Assembly: GCF_000237925.1 (NCBI RefSeq)
Contig: NC_031497.1
Span: 22,449,249-22,513,248, forward strand
Direction: 5' to 3'
Source: Schistosoma mansoni
Lineage: Eukaryota > Platyhelminthes > Trematoda > Strigeidida > Schistosomatidae
Length of the DNA stretch: 64,000 nucleotides
The notes under the pieces are model-generated. The model saw only the letters and a program-made list of their open reading frames with translations. It was not told the DNA's origin and did not search any database. Below are positions 14,501-26,735 of this stretch, piece after piece. Within the stretch, counting starts at the first letter, position 1; every line of letters starts with the position of its first letter. Made by a program: the position numbers and the translations under genes.

Positions 14501-16527
14501 CAAATACAAACAATTTTTAATATTACTACTTAATTTTTAAGCCAATGAAAAGAATTTGAACACAAAGTTATAACAAATCACTATTTGATCTCTCATTAGT
14601 TGAGTCTTTGATATATAAAAAAGACACCATCCTCTTCTCCTACGTGAAGGCAACTGATCATATTATAAAAAATAATTAAAAATGGTACAACTCACTAAAA
14701 GTTATCTACAAAATATTCACATAATATATCGAACGTAATGACACAGATAATAGGCCTAGATATCATCACTAAATAATTCATTATAGTTTATCGAACTTTC
14801 TTGATAAAGTTAAGTTTCCAATGTCCTCAACTAATTTAGCTCTTTATTGTCAAAAAAAAATAATAAAAAACAAAGAGATCGGGTTGAGAGGGTGAGAATA
14901 TCCTCCACAGTAAACGAATAAATACGGAAAATTGTAATTACAGCTTTATCACAGACATTTATGTTAATGAATACTGCAAAGTGACTGGAAGACCTCTGAG
15001 TAAGAGAACAGTTCTTCAAACGTTCTATACTACAGTTTCCAACTTTATCTAAAAACCAAAGTCCTAAGAAATATTGAGCACGGTAAGCGATTTCGACGTT
15101 TTCTGTCTAGTTTCTAGATCGATCAATCAGTAGCCATAATAAAAAATCGACAACTGAATTTTTTATAATTTCGTACTATCCATTTTTTTAATATTTTTGA
15201 GTGAATTTCAGCCAGTCTTGATTGACATATATGGATCCTGCGTAGATTGGCATGATAAAGCAATTGTCACAAGTTTTCATAGAATAGATGAAGTGTAGCT
15301 ATTAGTAAAATCCAAGACGAGCATTTCGTCTTTCAGTAAAAGCAATAACTACCAAAATATATCAGTCGTGTCTACCATGATGCATGTGTCATGTGACTCA
15401 GTGATATACTGTTCATGTTAGATATTATTCAAATTAGTTAGGGTTGCCAGGGATGGTTTTAACGTAAACTAACAGCTGGTAGGTGGTTTCACTTAGTGAA
15501 TTCAGCAAGAAGAATGGTCAAACATTTAAAGTTCCTATAATCTTATTTGTGGAATAAGATACACTTACAGGTGCTAGAACATTTGATACATTTTCAGAAG
15601 AACAGTAGGTATTATTAAGTATTTTGAAGAAAAAGATTAGATTCAGTTTATGTCTCCTCTTCTATAAAGGGTCGAGCCCAAGTTTATTACATTTGGAATT
15701 ATAATTCAAGGTACAACCAGTTCCAAGAATCCGAAGTGTACGTCTTCTCTGTATTGATTTTAACCTTGATTTCTCCTTTATGCGCACACTACTAAAAATA
15801 AACGTGCAGTATTCTAGGTGTTGTTGAACACAAACTTTGTGCATCAACATACATGACCCATTGTTTTAAAGGTTTTGAGTTATATAACCCATAAGACGTT
15901 GAGAGTTAGAGGTCTGTTTTAATACCTGTTCTGTAAACAACAAATCGTAGGAGTATTTAAGTCTTAATTCTACCACTGTATGTAACTTAGATAAAACCTC
16001 ATCATTTATGGTATGATCTACGTTGAGTGATGTATTACCAAAGCATATCCATCCACATTTAGCTGTGTTAAGCTGCAGATGCCATTTTTAGCACCACTGA
16101 GCTACCTTGTTAAGCTTCATGCTGATGCGATTTTTCATATTTTTCAGCTCATGAAGAGAAAATGAATAAACTACTTTAAGATTATCTGCGTACAGAAGGA
16201 GCTTACCCACACGAAAACATTCACAAATATCATTGATAAAAACTGAAATGAACAAAATGCCTATGATACTATTTTGGATTGCACCACTTCTGTCAGGGAC
16301 AGTGTTCGATAAAGAAGAGTTAATCTTAACTATTTGATGTCGGTGACTAAGGAAGGAATTAAACCAACCAAGCAGAGGGTTTTAGATCTCATAAGATGTG
16401 AGCTTATCGATAAGAAGTTGGTGGTTAACCATATCGAAGGCTTTAAAAATGTCAAAATATAGCACTAAAATTAGATATCCCTGGTTACGTTGAGAAAAGA
16501 CTAAATTAAAGAAGTCAAAATGGCATG

Positions 16528-17034
16528 TCATACAAGATCGATTTTTAAGAAATCCATGTTGAGAATCATTGATAAATTTTCAGCTAGTGAATAATTGTAG
16601 AGTTTGTTACTAACAATTTTTTCCATAATCCTAGAGATAACTGGAGTAATATTTATTGGCTGATAATTCTTCATGTCAGTCTTATTTTCAAATTTGTAAC
16701 GTGGTATGATATGCACGGTTTTCCAACAGTAAGGGTAAGTACCTGATTCCATGGAGAGAATAAACAGCTTTAGAAGAGGACGTGGAATATCTAAACCACC
16801 ATATTTGTTGAGAAAGGATAAAACCCCGTCTACTCCATGACCTCTCGAAATCTTAAGGATATTTATAACCTTACTAGTTTTCGGGCATGTGAAGGAGATA
16901 GATTTTATTGTGTTACTAGTCACACACATGGTTCTTGGAACAGTGTCATTTAGTAATTCTTTAACGTTCGCAAAAATACCATTGAAAAGGTCTGATATAG
17001 TTTTAGGATCGTATACTGAAGTGCTATTATGCAA
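16528..17034 (-). pseudogene. LINE reverse transcriptase, fingers/palm N-part
   Basis: About 168 codons covering the spacer and first RT blocks: K-x-RGHGVDGV, the WKTVHIIPRYK block and the NYQPINITPVISRIMEKIV block, which match the usual order in CR1/Jockey RTs. Palm motifs with the catalytic Asp box continue downstream in other frames. Confidence 0.75.
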
Positions 17035-17313
17035 GATGCATGATATATCGACATTTTGATTTGTTTTAACGTGTTTATTGAAAAAGAGAATAAGGTTTTG
17101 TATTTTTGAGCTAGTATTAAGTGCTTACAGCTCCTCATTAATGGCTTTTAACCTGTGCTCCTCTTTAATTTGGTTAAACATTATTATTTGTGCAACTGCC
17201 GCGAAATCGTTTAACTTAAAATAACGTTTCTGCAGCTGATATATATAGTTCGTAGGGCTTACTAAACCTGTACGTTTTAAGAGGTGCACAGGAATCTAGA
17301 CATAAGTTAACGA

Positions 17314-17772
17314 TCAGGTAGAATGTGTCGATAGCATCCATGAGATTATTACACGCGAAAAAGTTATCCCAGTCTGAGAATTTAGCCAATGAGTGCAGGA
17401 GGTCACAGTCAGCATGCTTATAGTCTCTATATTGACTTGTTTTCTGCATGGGTCAGTTATAAGAGGATAGATAGGGATAGCATAAACTACTATTTTATGG
17501 TCATTGCTTTCAAATTCATTGTATACTTGTACATATAGTGGGGTAACATCTCTACTAAATATTAGCACAAGTATATTATCACCCCTTGTTGGGGTATGAA
17601 CCCACTGTGACCAGCAGTGCATGTTAATGGTTGCCGAGAATTCATCATTACATGACTGACAAGTACCGGTATCCCAGTTTACTCCGGGATAATTGAAATC
17701 CTTTGTAATAACCTTAGCATTGTAGTTTAGAGCAGATGCATGTGTAAACTCATTGATAACAAGAGCTTTCAC
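17314..17772 (-). pseudogene. LINE endonuclease C-terminal part
   Basis: Contains the DFN(Y)PG and S/N-D-H end motifs of an apurinic-type (EEP) endonuclease of a LINE, plus WSQWVHTPTRGDNILVLIF, a conserved block before the SDH motif. It belongs to the element at 15,640-19,200 and is separated from the RT part by frame breaks. Confidence 0.75.
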
Positions 17773-18575
17773 ATTATCCGAACTATCAGGAGCTCTGTAT
17801 GTACATGGCTATGGCTTGAATAAACTGTAATACGTTGGTTCTCTGCATTCTGTCTAATATTAGGACTGCTTATACGACGTTTGTGGTGGCCGTCTTATGC
17901 GATGTTTGAATGAAGCGTGCCCATATAACCACCCCTATAATTAGTAGGGTAAAACATGGTGTCGGGAAGTATATTTTGTGTGGTAAGGCCATTGCAATAT
18001 TTTTGGTATTCGGTGTGGAACCAGACGGTTCTGTGCATACATTCTTCTTACATGGTATGGGCTTTTAATCTTAACAGTGTTTTTAAGAGCTTTCATTTTA
18101 GAACTAGGTATTTGGGTATGGGCTTCTAATGTTACACTGGGAGATATCGGATTATTGACGCCATTAAATATACATTGGTTACCTGAGGTCACTACAAGCA
18201 TAAGAGGCAAGTGAGGACTCTTCATTGATAAATCAGAGTATTTGCTAACATGTGATAGGTTAGCCGTACCAGTGGGCTTGTGACTAGAAATTATGGATGA
18301 CCTTTGTGCAACGCTAAAATAACCTTGAAAATATCCGCCTACCAACTAGAACTAAATGAGGATTATAAGCAATGTGAGGAATTAGAATTATGACAGATGA
18401 TTGTTAGGGGTTAGGAATTAGATTTAATGTTTTAATCACAAACTGACATCAGCTATAATGCTGAAATAGTATTTGGCTAAGGGAGTGGATGAATTTTGCA
18501 CTAAAGTCCAAGCCTGTTACCTCATATTTGATTCGTTCGTTCATCAACTATAATCTTGGCGTTTTGTGTCAGTCT

Positions 18576-19195
18576 TTAATTGGTGGTTTTATCTGAGACT
18601 GTACGATCGTGCCTAAACTTCGTAAGTGCGCAGATTAACCGTTCGGATTCTTTCAACTTTTCAGCTAATAAATGTGGACCGAATCTAAACAAGATAAGGC
18701 ACGAGTATTTCTGGTGCTTTTTAATAATACGACTACATTGACATGGGCTATATTGAAGGTTGACTGTTTTTAATATGGAATTCCTTACAGATTTAAGGGC
18801 GATTGTGTCAGGTATGTTATAGATAATCATGTTATTTCGAGAGATCATTCGCTTATTAACTTCGTCAGCGATAAAATCGATAACAGATTCTACTTTGACA
18901 ATGTCTTCAAGTTCCTCTGGAACCACAACTTTCATTAATAATAGTTGAAGGGGTGGTAGTATCTTTAGTTCTTGCATAAGATCATCATGCTTTGATAAAG
19001 ATCCCGCAAGTAACTCCATTTTAGAACGTATATCGCTTAAATGCTTATAGATATTGTCTAACTCACTCTTAATATTATCGATGTTTTTGATCTCAATGTA
19101 GAACTCGTTATTAAATTAAAGACTGAGTCATCCAGCAACAGGTGTGGTGTAAGTCCGCTCCTAATATTATCTGATTCAAGGGAGTTACTGGTCAT
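18576..19195 (-). pseudogene. LINE ORF1-like coiled-coil protein
   Basis: A Met codon at 19,193-19,195 begins a Ser-rich stretch. After a frame shift, a heptad-like segment (IKNIDNIKSELDNIYKHL) leads into the 147-codon frame ending at 18,576, which has helical (VIDFIADEVNKRM) and basic parts. Position upstream of the endonuclease supports ORF1; no zinc knuckle was seen. Confidence 0.55.
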
Positions 19196-19200
19196 GGGGT

Positions 19201-21393
19201 ATAGGTAATAAAAAGCTGCTATTATCTAAAAGGTTAGGGCTTTTCCGGGCTCGATTTTTGACGGTCAACCCATTTAGCTAAAAATGTTAATCCTAATGCT
19301 ATTTATGGGTTATACAATAGGATTCAATGCTATCTAGATCCTTTGTATTGGATACCGTACTATTATAATCATCGTATTATTGTAATCAGTTCTGAATTTG
19401 AATCCCTGAACGGGAATAAACACCTAGATAAAAGTAAATAAGACTGACAAGTCCGAGATATACCAAATCACAAATGCTGCATTCAGCTAACAGCCTCATA
19501 CCACCTCTTCTATCGTTACGTTTTATGCTGAAATTTACATTGATTTAAAATTTATAGTAAAATGTAACTACTTTAAATGAAACTTTAACCAATTCTAAAT
19601 TAGTCAGCTTAAATATTTTTAAGTGAATAGCTCCAGAATACTAGTTGTTCAGTTCCATTTTTTCATAAGTACAACACATAAGCGAACTGCAGTAGTTGAT
19701 GTGATTGACTAAGTAACTTTGATTAAGTGTTTTCTGATATAAGATCTGATCTTAGTTTAAGGTGGTATATCCTCATAACTTTCATATGATAACATATGAT
19801 GAATGAGTGTTAATCCCTGAAACCACTTTGACCGTAAATACATAGATTTTAATAAAGAGTAATAATACGACAAGATGTACCGCAGGATTCGTTAGGTATC
19901 TATACCAAGGTTGGACTTGATAGTTTCAAATAGATTGAGCATTTGGTACAAAATTAATAATATATATATATATATATTTTTGTTATATCCCAATAGGTAA
20001 GAAATTGTATTTTTGACGTTTCGTGATTTAATGTAGGCCACTTCTTCAGAGTCAATAAATAACTATCGAAACTTGTTGATTTAATGTCGGTTATTTATTT
20101 ACTCAGGATTCTTTGTAATAATATTTCTGGATTATTATTTGTGCCAAACATTTTGCAAGAACATCCAAAAGTTATAGAAACCATTCAATCTTTAATAATC
20201 AAACAGTGAGAATAACTATGCTTCATTGTAATTCATAGTACTATCCTTGTATACACGTTTAGGACCATGCTTTTGATTTTAAGACACAATAGAATTACCT
20301 TCTAAAGTTCTCGCGCTACATTGAATACTACGACCACTACTTTTAGCGATAATGAGTAGTAAAGCTTAGTTATTCTAGACGCTATTTCATGATTTCATGG
20401 GTGATAAGTCAAACAAAAATAACAATATATGCTTGAACAAATTAAATTCACTAAGGTTTGTAACCCTGTGCTTCAAGATCTGGTCGTTAGCATGATTTTT
20501 TATTTACACTTGTAAACTATCAGTTCATGAAGTCATAGACTGTTGGTCTGACCCGTGTAATTGGATACAGACTAACTAGTTAAGGTTCGCGTGATATCTA
20601 TCATCAGTTGTTGGAGATGTTGGGTGAATCGCCTCAGAATTGGGCACAGTAAAGCAGATGTATCAACCATTTATCTTACTCTAAATTTTGAATTTCGGTA
20701 TTCCTACATAAAACATTTCACTTTGTCTTTTCAAACCGTATCCTCAATATTCAGTCTTATGATCACTGTGCAATTTTGACAAGTTTACTAGTTTTCTTAT
20801 TAATTTCATGTTGTCTGAACTATTTCATACGACAACATGGGTTGACACGCATTTTTTCCAAGTTTCAAAGTCAATTATGACCGAATGGATTTATTTCCTA
20901 TTACCTGTAGTTATATGAGATAATATTAGGAAGTTTTTTAAGGAAAGAATATTGGCCAGTTGTTTTTATTCAGATGTTAGATATCAGTGATTTTTTTAAA
21001 ATATCAACATTATCTGATTGCTAACAGAAAATGAGAATAATTTAAATGACTGATCTACCATCTGAGTTATATTTAAATATTGCATACAGCCGATTTATCT
21101 GACCATCATTTTTCTACTGTTTCAACCAACTGATAATTAAGTTCGACTGATAGGAATTATGTTTTCTTATAAATTATGGTTTTAAGGAGTAATTCTATCT
21201 TGTATAAATTCCACCTACCTAGCGCAAGTGACCAACTGTTGTTTCATTTACTATAACTATCTGTCTTATATAATTCATTTAATAGGTCTTCACATTTTAC
21301 TTGTCTATTACGAGATAAAATAAAACACATTGGTTTTCAAGCTATCTTTTTACTGAATAGGGGCTTTATATTTTATATTACTGAAAGGCTAAT

Positions 21394-21438
<45 letters not shown>

Positions 21439-21479
21439 AATTTCCTAAACATTTATTTTTTTATTTCTAAAAACTTTAG
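19201..21479 (+). other. Intron remainder with retroelement-like scraps
   Basis: No exon seen. At about 20,010-20,060, on the - strand, is a segment with CTGAAGA then TCACGAAACG, a form common at Penelope-like element ends. At about 20,530-20,690 is a less AT-rich stretch that looks repeat-derived but cannot be assigned. An (AT)n run is at 21,399-21,436. Confidence 0.35.
21399..21436. repeat. (AT)n microsatellite
   Basis: An uninterrupted AT run, about 40 bases upstream of the acceptor at 21,479. Confidence 0.95.
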
Positions 21480-21780
21480 CCTACTCACGTTAAAATAGTG
21501 ATAAATAATGGTGATAAATTTAAAAAACATCAAAATGTTTTAAATCAATTCAATTCAATTAAAATAACTACTTTAACAAAAGAGTCAATTGTACAAAATG
21601 ATCAAGTCAGTGAAGATCAAAGTAACAATATCAATCAATTTGTTGATAGTGAAAATCATAGCGATTCTAGTGTTACTGATTCTCAACAATTAATATCACA
21701 TCCAAGAACATCATTCCCTCGTCCACAATGGTCGCAAACTCTTAGCTCTTACATGTGGTCTTCTGTTCAGAACAATAAAA
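21480..21780 (+). CDS. Exon of the uncharacterised protein
   Basis: Starts after a pyrimidine-rich acceptor (ATTTCTAAAAACTTTAG) in phase 0 and reads PTHVKIVINNGDKF and onward through a Ser/Asn/Gln-rich stretch to RPQWSQTLSSYMWSSVQNN. It ends in phase 1 at AAAA|GTAAAT. The next exon starts with two bases of a codon, so the junction is in phase. The upstream exon ends in phase 1, which does not suit a phase 0 start: either an exon is missed in the 15-kb gap, or the acceptor is AATAG at 21,498, which would join in phase directly. Low-complexity composition matches the large exon. Confidence 0.55.
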
Positions 21781-23152
21781 GTAAATCATGTAAAATTTTG
21801 TACATAAATATTATTAGTAACCAATTTGAATAATCCATGGTTTTTTTCTTAAGTCATGCGTTTCATAGTTGTTTATTGATTTAAGTAGCTTTCAGCCAAC
21901 GAATAAAGGGAAGTTTATCGATTTCAGTGAGAAGTCAGGACAAAGGTACACTAAACAGTGTATTTGTTTATGTCTACAATATAAATGATTGCATTAAAAT
22001 AAATAATTAGAAGTTAGTTAATACTTGTTGACTGAGGTTTCATATTTTCACGTTGTAGCTCAACTGATGAGTTCTGTAGAAGGGCCTGACTTAGTAATCA
22101 ACGAAATAAAGTGTTGTTGAGTGTAACTACTTTGGGATCATCAATAACTATGGTGACAAATAAACATTTGGTTTCTTATTTACTGTAATTACTAATTTAA
22201 GTGTAAACAGCTCTTTCACCCAGGACACCACGAAAATTGAGTAAACAATATGACTTTTAAAAGAAAAAGAAAACATGTCCATAACAGGGTGAAAGCATAA
22301 AATAGGCAGCATATAACAGTCGGTGTCAAATATGAATTAGATTTAGAAGTAGAACAGAAAATTGCTTAGAATCAATTACTGTTGAAATCAAATGTAAAGT
22401 CTATGGTATAAACTTCGATTTCAAGTATAAAATATTAAATATGACTAACCAATTTATTCGAGTCAATGGGTAATAATATTTAAATCTCATTTATCTAACT
22501 CAGTGGTGAGGTTGAAATTTGGTGAAAAGTTTTTAATTAAGATATTGCGAACACTTTATGTTTATACATCATCCCATAATTAAAAAATATACATCCCATT
22601 AAAAGCGGAACTATCATTTTATTTGTGTACTTTTTTACCATTCCATAACTTTTGTTAATACCATCAATTACAATATTGTTCATTGAGAAAACAAAAAAAT
22701 AGAACAATGAATACGTTACGTTTTCAGGCTGGATATAGTCTAAATATGTAGTTTCTGGTTTAATATTGGCTAAAGAACAACTACTCGAAACTAAGTGATT
22801 TTTAACATTTGTTGGAATTACTACATACTGAAAAACTTCACAGGTAAATAAATAGGTATGCAATTAACAATGAATGCTTGATTTTTCAGCATTACAAATA
22901 TCTCTGTCGTTTGATTTATTTAAACCAGCGATAATCACCCTAAAGTGAACTAATCATCTAGTTAAATATTAATTAATGTGAAGGAGTAGGCTTAGTGTGT
23001 TTTGATAAAAGTTTGTTGTCGTTGCTCTTTTATTTTGAGGACATTATAAGGTGACACCTTTGTTTTCAATTGATTTCGAACTGTGTATTTCATAAACAAA
23101 TAACTTCCGTAGTTTATATGAATGGATTTTTTTATTGCTTCTAATCAAATAG

Positions 23153-23392
23153 CATATCATACTCGATCCTCCAATACGATGAACAGATGCCTTAGTAATA
23201 CAGATGGAATAAATATAGATCGAACTATACCTGCCACACAATTTTCTCAAAACATAAGACATTTCCCTCGTTTATCAGCAGCTGAAATTCCATGTGAGCG
23301 ACCTAAATCAGCCCCGGTGAAAAATTGTATAAAAAAACTTAATCTTGATTGTAAAGCTTATTCTGTTCATCAACCTGGTATATTGGCTAATG
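23153..23392 (+). CDS. Exon of the uncharacterised protein
   Basis: A strong pyrimidine tract (TTTTTTTATTGCTTCTAA) and AG lie just upstream. The exon is 240 nt, enters with two bases of a split codon and leaves with one (AATG|GTAATA), so both junctions are in phase with their neighbours. The product has no low-complexity bias and includes TIPATQFSQNIRHFPRL and CERPKSAPVKNCIKKLN. No domain recognised. Confidence 0.6.
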
Positions 23393-24041
23393 GTAATATG
23401 AATATATGTTAAACAAACAAAAACCGAGTGGATTTCTTCCTTCCTTTACAACAAACGTCGTATTCCAGAATCTATTGTATTTATTTCTGTTTAACTTAAA
23501 GTAACGACTGTGATATTTTGATTTGGCTTTTTTCCACTCTATTTTCAATTCGAAATAAAAGTATTTTACGAATATACTGTAAGATTTAATTATGATTATT
23601 GTCAATTATTTTCTTTTTTCTATCATCAACATCCATCGAGTATTTATTTTTAAACGTTTCAATTTCTGGCATAACTTATCTATGCATACTTCCATTTGAT
23701 TATGTTTATGAGGAGTATCCAAGGTACAAAAACAGTGAATTTTTATGTCTTCCAGTTTTGATGAAGTGACTCAACATGTTATTCATCATTTATAAACAAC
23801 TGGTTCTTATTATCTACCAAATAATATCATTAGAAATTTCTTATCAAATGACCACCTCTATTTTTTATATTCATGTATTTAAAGACCACTTATTTTCACA
23901 TACGCTTCATTAATTTCGAATGCTGCTTAATGGCAAAACTCAAATAACAGTTCAACTGTTAAATCACAAAAAAAGAGAAAATAAACATATACTTTTATAA
24001 CCTTAAAATGTTAGGCGAATTATGGACCTACTGTTTATTAG

Positions 24042-24107
24042 ATGAAAACAGGTCGAGTTGCGAACCTGTATGCTTATTATCTGTCATTGAACTTTTTATG
24101 AATCAAG
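24042..24107 (+). CDS. Short exon of the uncharacterised protein
   Basis: Acceptor CTGTTTATTAG, then 66 nt reading ENRSSCEPVCLLSVIELFM. It enters in the correct phase from the exon ending at 23,392 (split codon GAT). It may end at the donor CAAG|GTAATT, or read on without splicing to a stop at 24,200-24,202. An AG at 24,163 would define a 56-nt intron, followed by a stop after nine more codons. All three models would end the protein close to here; which is right cannot be decided. Confidence 0.4.
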
Positions 24108-24359
24108 GTAATTCTCGCAAATCGTTGCGATTATATTTTAGAAAAAGAACAAGCAATTTTCAGGACTTAAACAGAATTTTAATAGCAAGTGACCACCCAT
24201 GATTATTGCTGAAGACCTCAACTAATTGAATTTATGCACACTGAGTTATCATAGTTTGTTACATAAACAACGACTCGTGATTGTTTTATATTACATGAAA
24301 AGTGAATATCTTAGAAGGTTAACGGTTACGCGAGGATTATTAAAAGGCTGTTTTTAACT

Positions 24360-26245
24360 CAGCATAATCAGTTTAAGTTCGGAAAGGACAGGAGGCTTGA
24401 TGGCCTGTGTCAGTCCTGGCAATGATGGTCTCTCGGCTGATCCAACTTTCTTTTGAAGGAGTCGACGGATGGAGCCTCAAACACGTGCTGAGGTAATGAA
24501 TTCCACTCGTTGATGACTCGATGGGAAAGTCGATAGTCAGCGGACAAGTAATTTTTTCTTTGCTTGTGAAATGTTTTGGAGTATTTTCGTAAATTCTCTG
24601 TTTTGGAAGACAAAAATATGAGGGCATATCAGGTGCAAACTTATCACAAAGTAATTTGAAAACTGTAATCAGGTCACCTTGAGTTCTTCGATATGACAAA
24701 GGGAATAGGTTTAGCATAGCAAGTCGAGCATCATACGGGAGCTTCGCTATTCCGGGGATCAACTTAGTTACTGTTCACTAAACCTTTTTCAAAAGCTCAC
24801 TGTCTTTTTTTAATCAGGGGCTATCCGCTTGTATGCAGTACTCCAGTTTAGGACTCACGAATACTGTATACAAAGTCAAAAAAGTTTTGGCATTGACGCG
24901 ACTAAAGGCCCTACATATTGACCATAAGGTCTTAAAACTTTTGGCAACTATTGCATGTTAGTGTGCAGTCGTTTTTAAGTTTTGGCTAACAGTATCTCTT
25001 AAGTCATTGTGTGTCTGGACAACAGGTAGCTTAATGTTATTCATCATGTATGTATCCGTACCTTGATAACCAATATGCATAACAATACACTTGGAAGTAT
25101 TTATCGCCGACTGCCAGGTTTGAGACCATTCATATAATTTTTTCAGGTCATTTTGGAGTTCTAAGCTATTACGCTCACTTCTTATCGCTCTCCATATCTT
25201 CAGATCGTCAGCACATGGCAAGGTCGATGATGACAAGAGACGAGGAAGGTCACTTACATATAAGAGGAATAACAGTGGTCCCAAAACTGTACCCCGAGGC
25301 ACTCTACAAGGCACAGTTTCCAAGCTAGACAACCTGGGGTTCACCCGTACTCTTTGTTGGCGCTCAACTAGGAAGTCTTTTATTCACACCAATAGACTGC
25401 TTCCAACCCCGACATTTCTTAACTTATATAACAGCCGGTTGTGAGGACCTTTGTCAAAGCTTTGCTGAAGTCAATGTAGGCTACAACTATAGGTAACTTA
25501 TGGTTTTTAAGAGTGAACCGGCTTTCACGAGCCACTGATAAGTTAGTGAGACGGGAATAACTTATTCTAAAACCATGCCGCGTTTACGAAAAGATCCAGT
25601 TTTTATCGAGATACTTAAACAGCTCTTTCCAAATAATATTTTCTAAAATTCTTATAACCACACTAGTTAGGCTAAAGGGTTGGTAATTATCAAGTTTATG
25701 TTTCTTACCTGTTTTGAAGACAGGACTTACTATGGCGTTTTTCCAGTCTTTTGGTAGATGACCTTGAGTGACGGATATATTAAAACATATACTTAAAGGG
25801 TTCTCAAAAAGGTTAGCTAATTCCTTTAGTAACCAAGTATGCAATTCATCAGGTCCCATGGATTTGCCTATGTCTAGCTTATTTAGAAAACCAAAGACAT
25901 CGAATTCTTTAGTGGTCACGTCAGCCAGTGTGTGTGGTTGGGGGATTTGTATAGGCTGACGAATAGAGTACTTCTATGTTATATACATTGCTAAAGTAGT
26001 TTGAGAATACTTGAGCTGTACCATAGTTGTCCAACCCACAATACTGGAATATTTCCTCTTCTTCTTGTCCTTTGGTTTATATACGAATACAAGCGCCTAG
26101 GGCATTCTATAGACTCCTTAACAATTTTTTCCTCTTAGAACCTAATGGAATTACGGACGGTCGAAGCAGATTTACTCCAAGCTTCTCGATATTTAGATTT
26201 TGTCTCATCATACTAGGAGATAAGGGTTATCAGATGTCAAAATAA
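24360..26245 (-). mobile_element. CR1-type LINE fragment, 5'-truncated and decayed
   Basis: RT and C-terminal part of a LINE. Blocks in order from the right: pre-RT linker (FSNYFSNVYN) near 26,000; the MGPDELHTWLLKEL block and DWKNAIVSPVFKTGKK at 25,584-25,919; the GTVLGPLLFLLYVSDLP block and a catalytic box read as CADD in place of YADD near 25,210-25,330; and the C-terminal block ADYRLSHRVINEWNSLP at 24,410-24,613. The frame is broken in several places. It resembles the fragment at 37,420-38,395 closely, so both belong to one family. Confidence 0.88.
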
Positions 26246-26357
26246 GATTGCCAACTATGTCGCTTCACTTCCATAAGAATTCCAAATATAAAACTAGAGT
26301 GAACTGTTAATTTTAACTATTTTTACATGATATTTCGTGCAACCAGATCTAATGACA

Positions 26358-26455
26358 AATTTAAACAGGGTAAGAACAACAAGATTTGCAGAATAAAGTG
26401 AATTCATTCTATTTCACGGTTTCTCATCAGCCGCATATAATCTTAAATTACAATT
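26358..26455 (-). repeat. Diverged copy of the 28.9/30.4-kb inverted repeat
   Basis: On the - strand it carries GGCTGATGAGAAACCGTGAAA followed by an AATGAATTC stretch, the same order as in the two better copies, but with more differences. Probably the end of a Penelope-like or related retroelement. Confidence 0.6.
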
Positions 26456-26689
26456 GTTAGTATAATTATTAATAGATATTTAGCATACTTTAATTTATGA
26501 AGTTTAGATGTATGTTGGAGACGTAGCTGAAGTCATAATAATAAGAAGAATATGAATAAACATAGTTAAGGTCTATATGTATTTATATGCTGGAAAATAA
26601 TAATTCAGAGGTTATAAAATATGAAATTATTAAGTGATTGGGTAATCGCTCAACATGATAAAATAAACGAAATAAATAAAACAAACAGT

Positions 26690-26735
26690 ACTTCCAAGTT
26701 TTCCATGATGGTCTAGCTTCAATTGATTCATGATC
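26690..26735 (+). repeat. SMalpha-like element, 3' tail fragment
   Basis: Matches the end of the fuller copy at 29,540-29,870 (AAGTTTTCCATGATGGTC, then TAGCTTCAATTGATTCA) with a few differences. No tRNA-like part is present. Confidence 0.65.

Larger units (their letters stand above)
6467..15639 (+). other. Long intron stretch, no gene seen
   Basis: AT-rich sequence without a convincing exon on either strand. It holds simple repeats at 6,876-6,925 and 8,430-8,501. Because the upstream exon ends in phase 1 and the exon at 21,480 seems to begin in phase 0, a small exon may be hidden here or the acceptor may lie at 21,498 instead. A 63-67 codon frame appears several times but none resembles protein. 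Confidence 0.4.
15640..19200 (-). mobile_element. Decayed two-ORF LINE, CR1/Jockey-like
   Basis: An old non-LTR retrotransposon inside the large intron, opposite to the host gene. From its 5' end (right): an ORF1-like part from about 19,195 with a probable coiled coil (DNIKSELDNIYKHLSDIRSK) and a longer body at 18,576-19,019; further ORF1-like sequence at 17,941-18,345; the end of an endonuclease (DFNYPGVNWDTG, then NDHKIVV) at 17,400-17,772; reverse transcriptase N-terminal half (LKISRGHGVDGV, WKTVHIIPRYK) at 16,528-17,034; the catalytic-box region read as YADN rather than YADD near 16,185; and the typical C-terminal block (LEYC, IQRRRTLRILG) at 15,662-15,850. The frame is broken several times, so it is dead. 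The assignment to the CR1/Jockey group rests on domain order and the C-terminal block. Confidence 0.85.

Noticed and set aside
22537-22863. 108-codon frame on the - strand as a small gene
   Set aside because: AT-driven composition, no domain, inside the intron of the + strand gene and no splice or start context.
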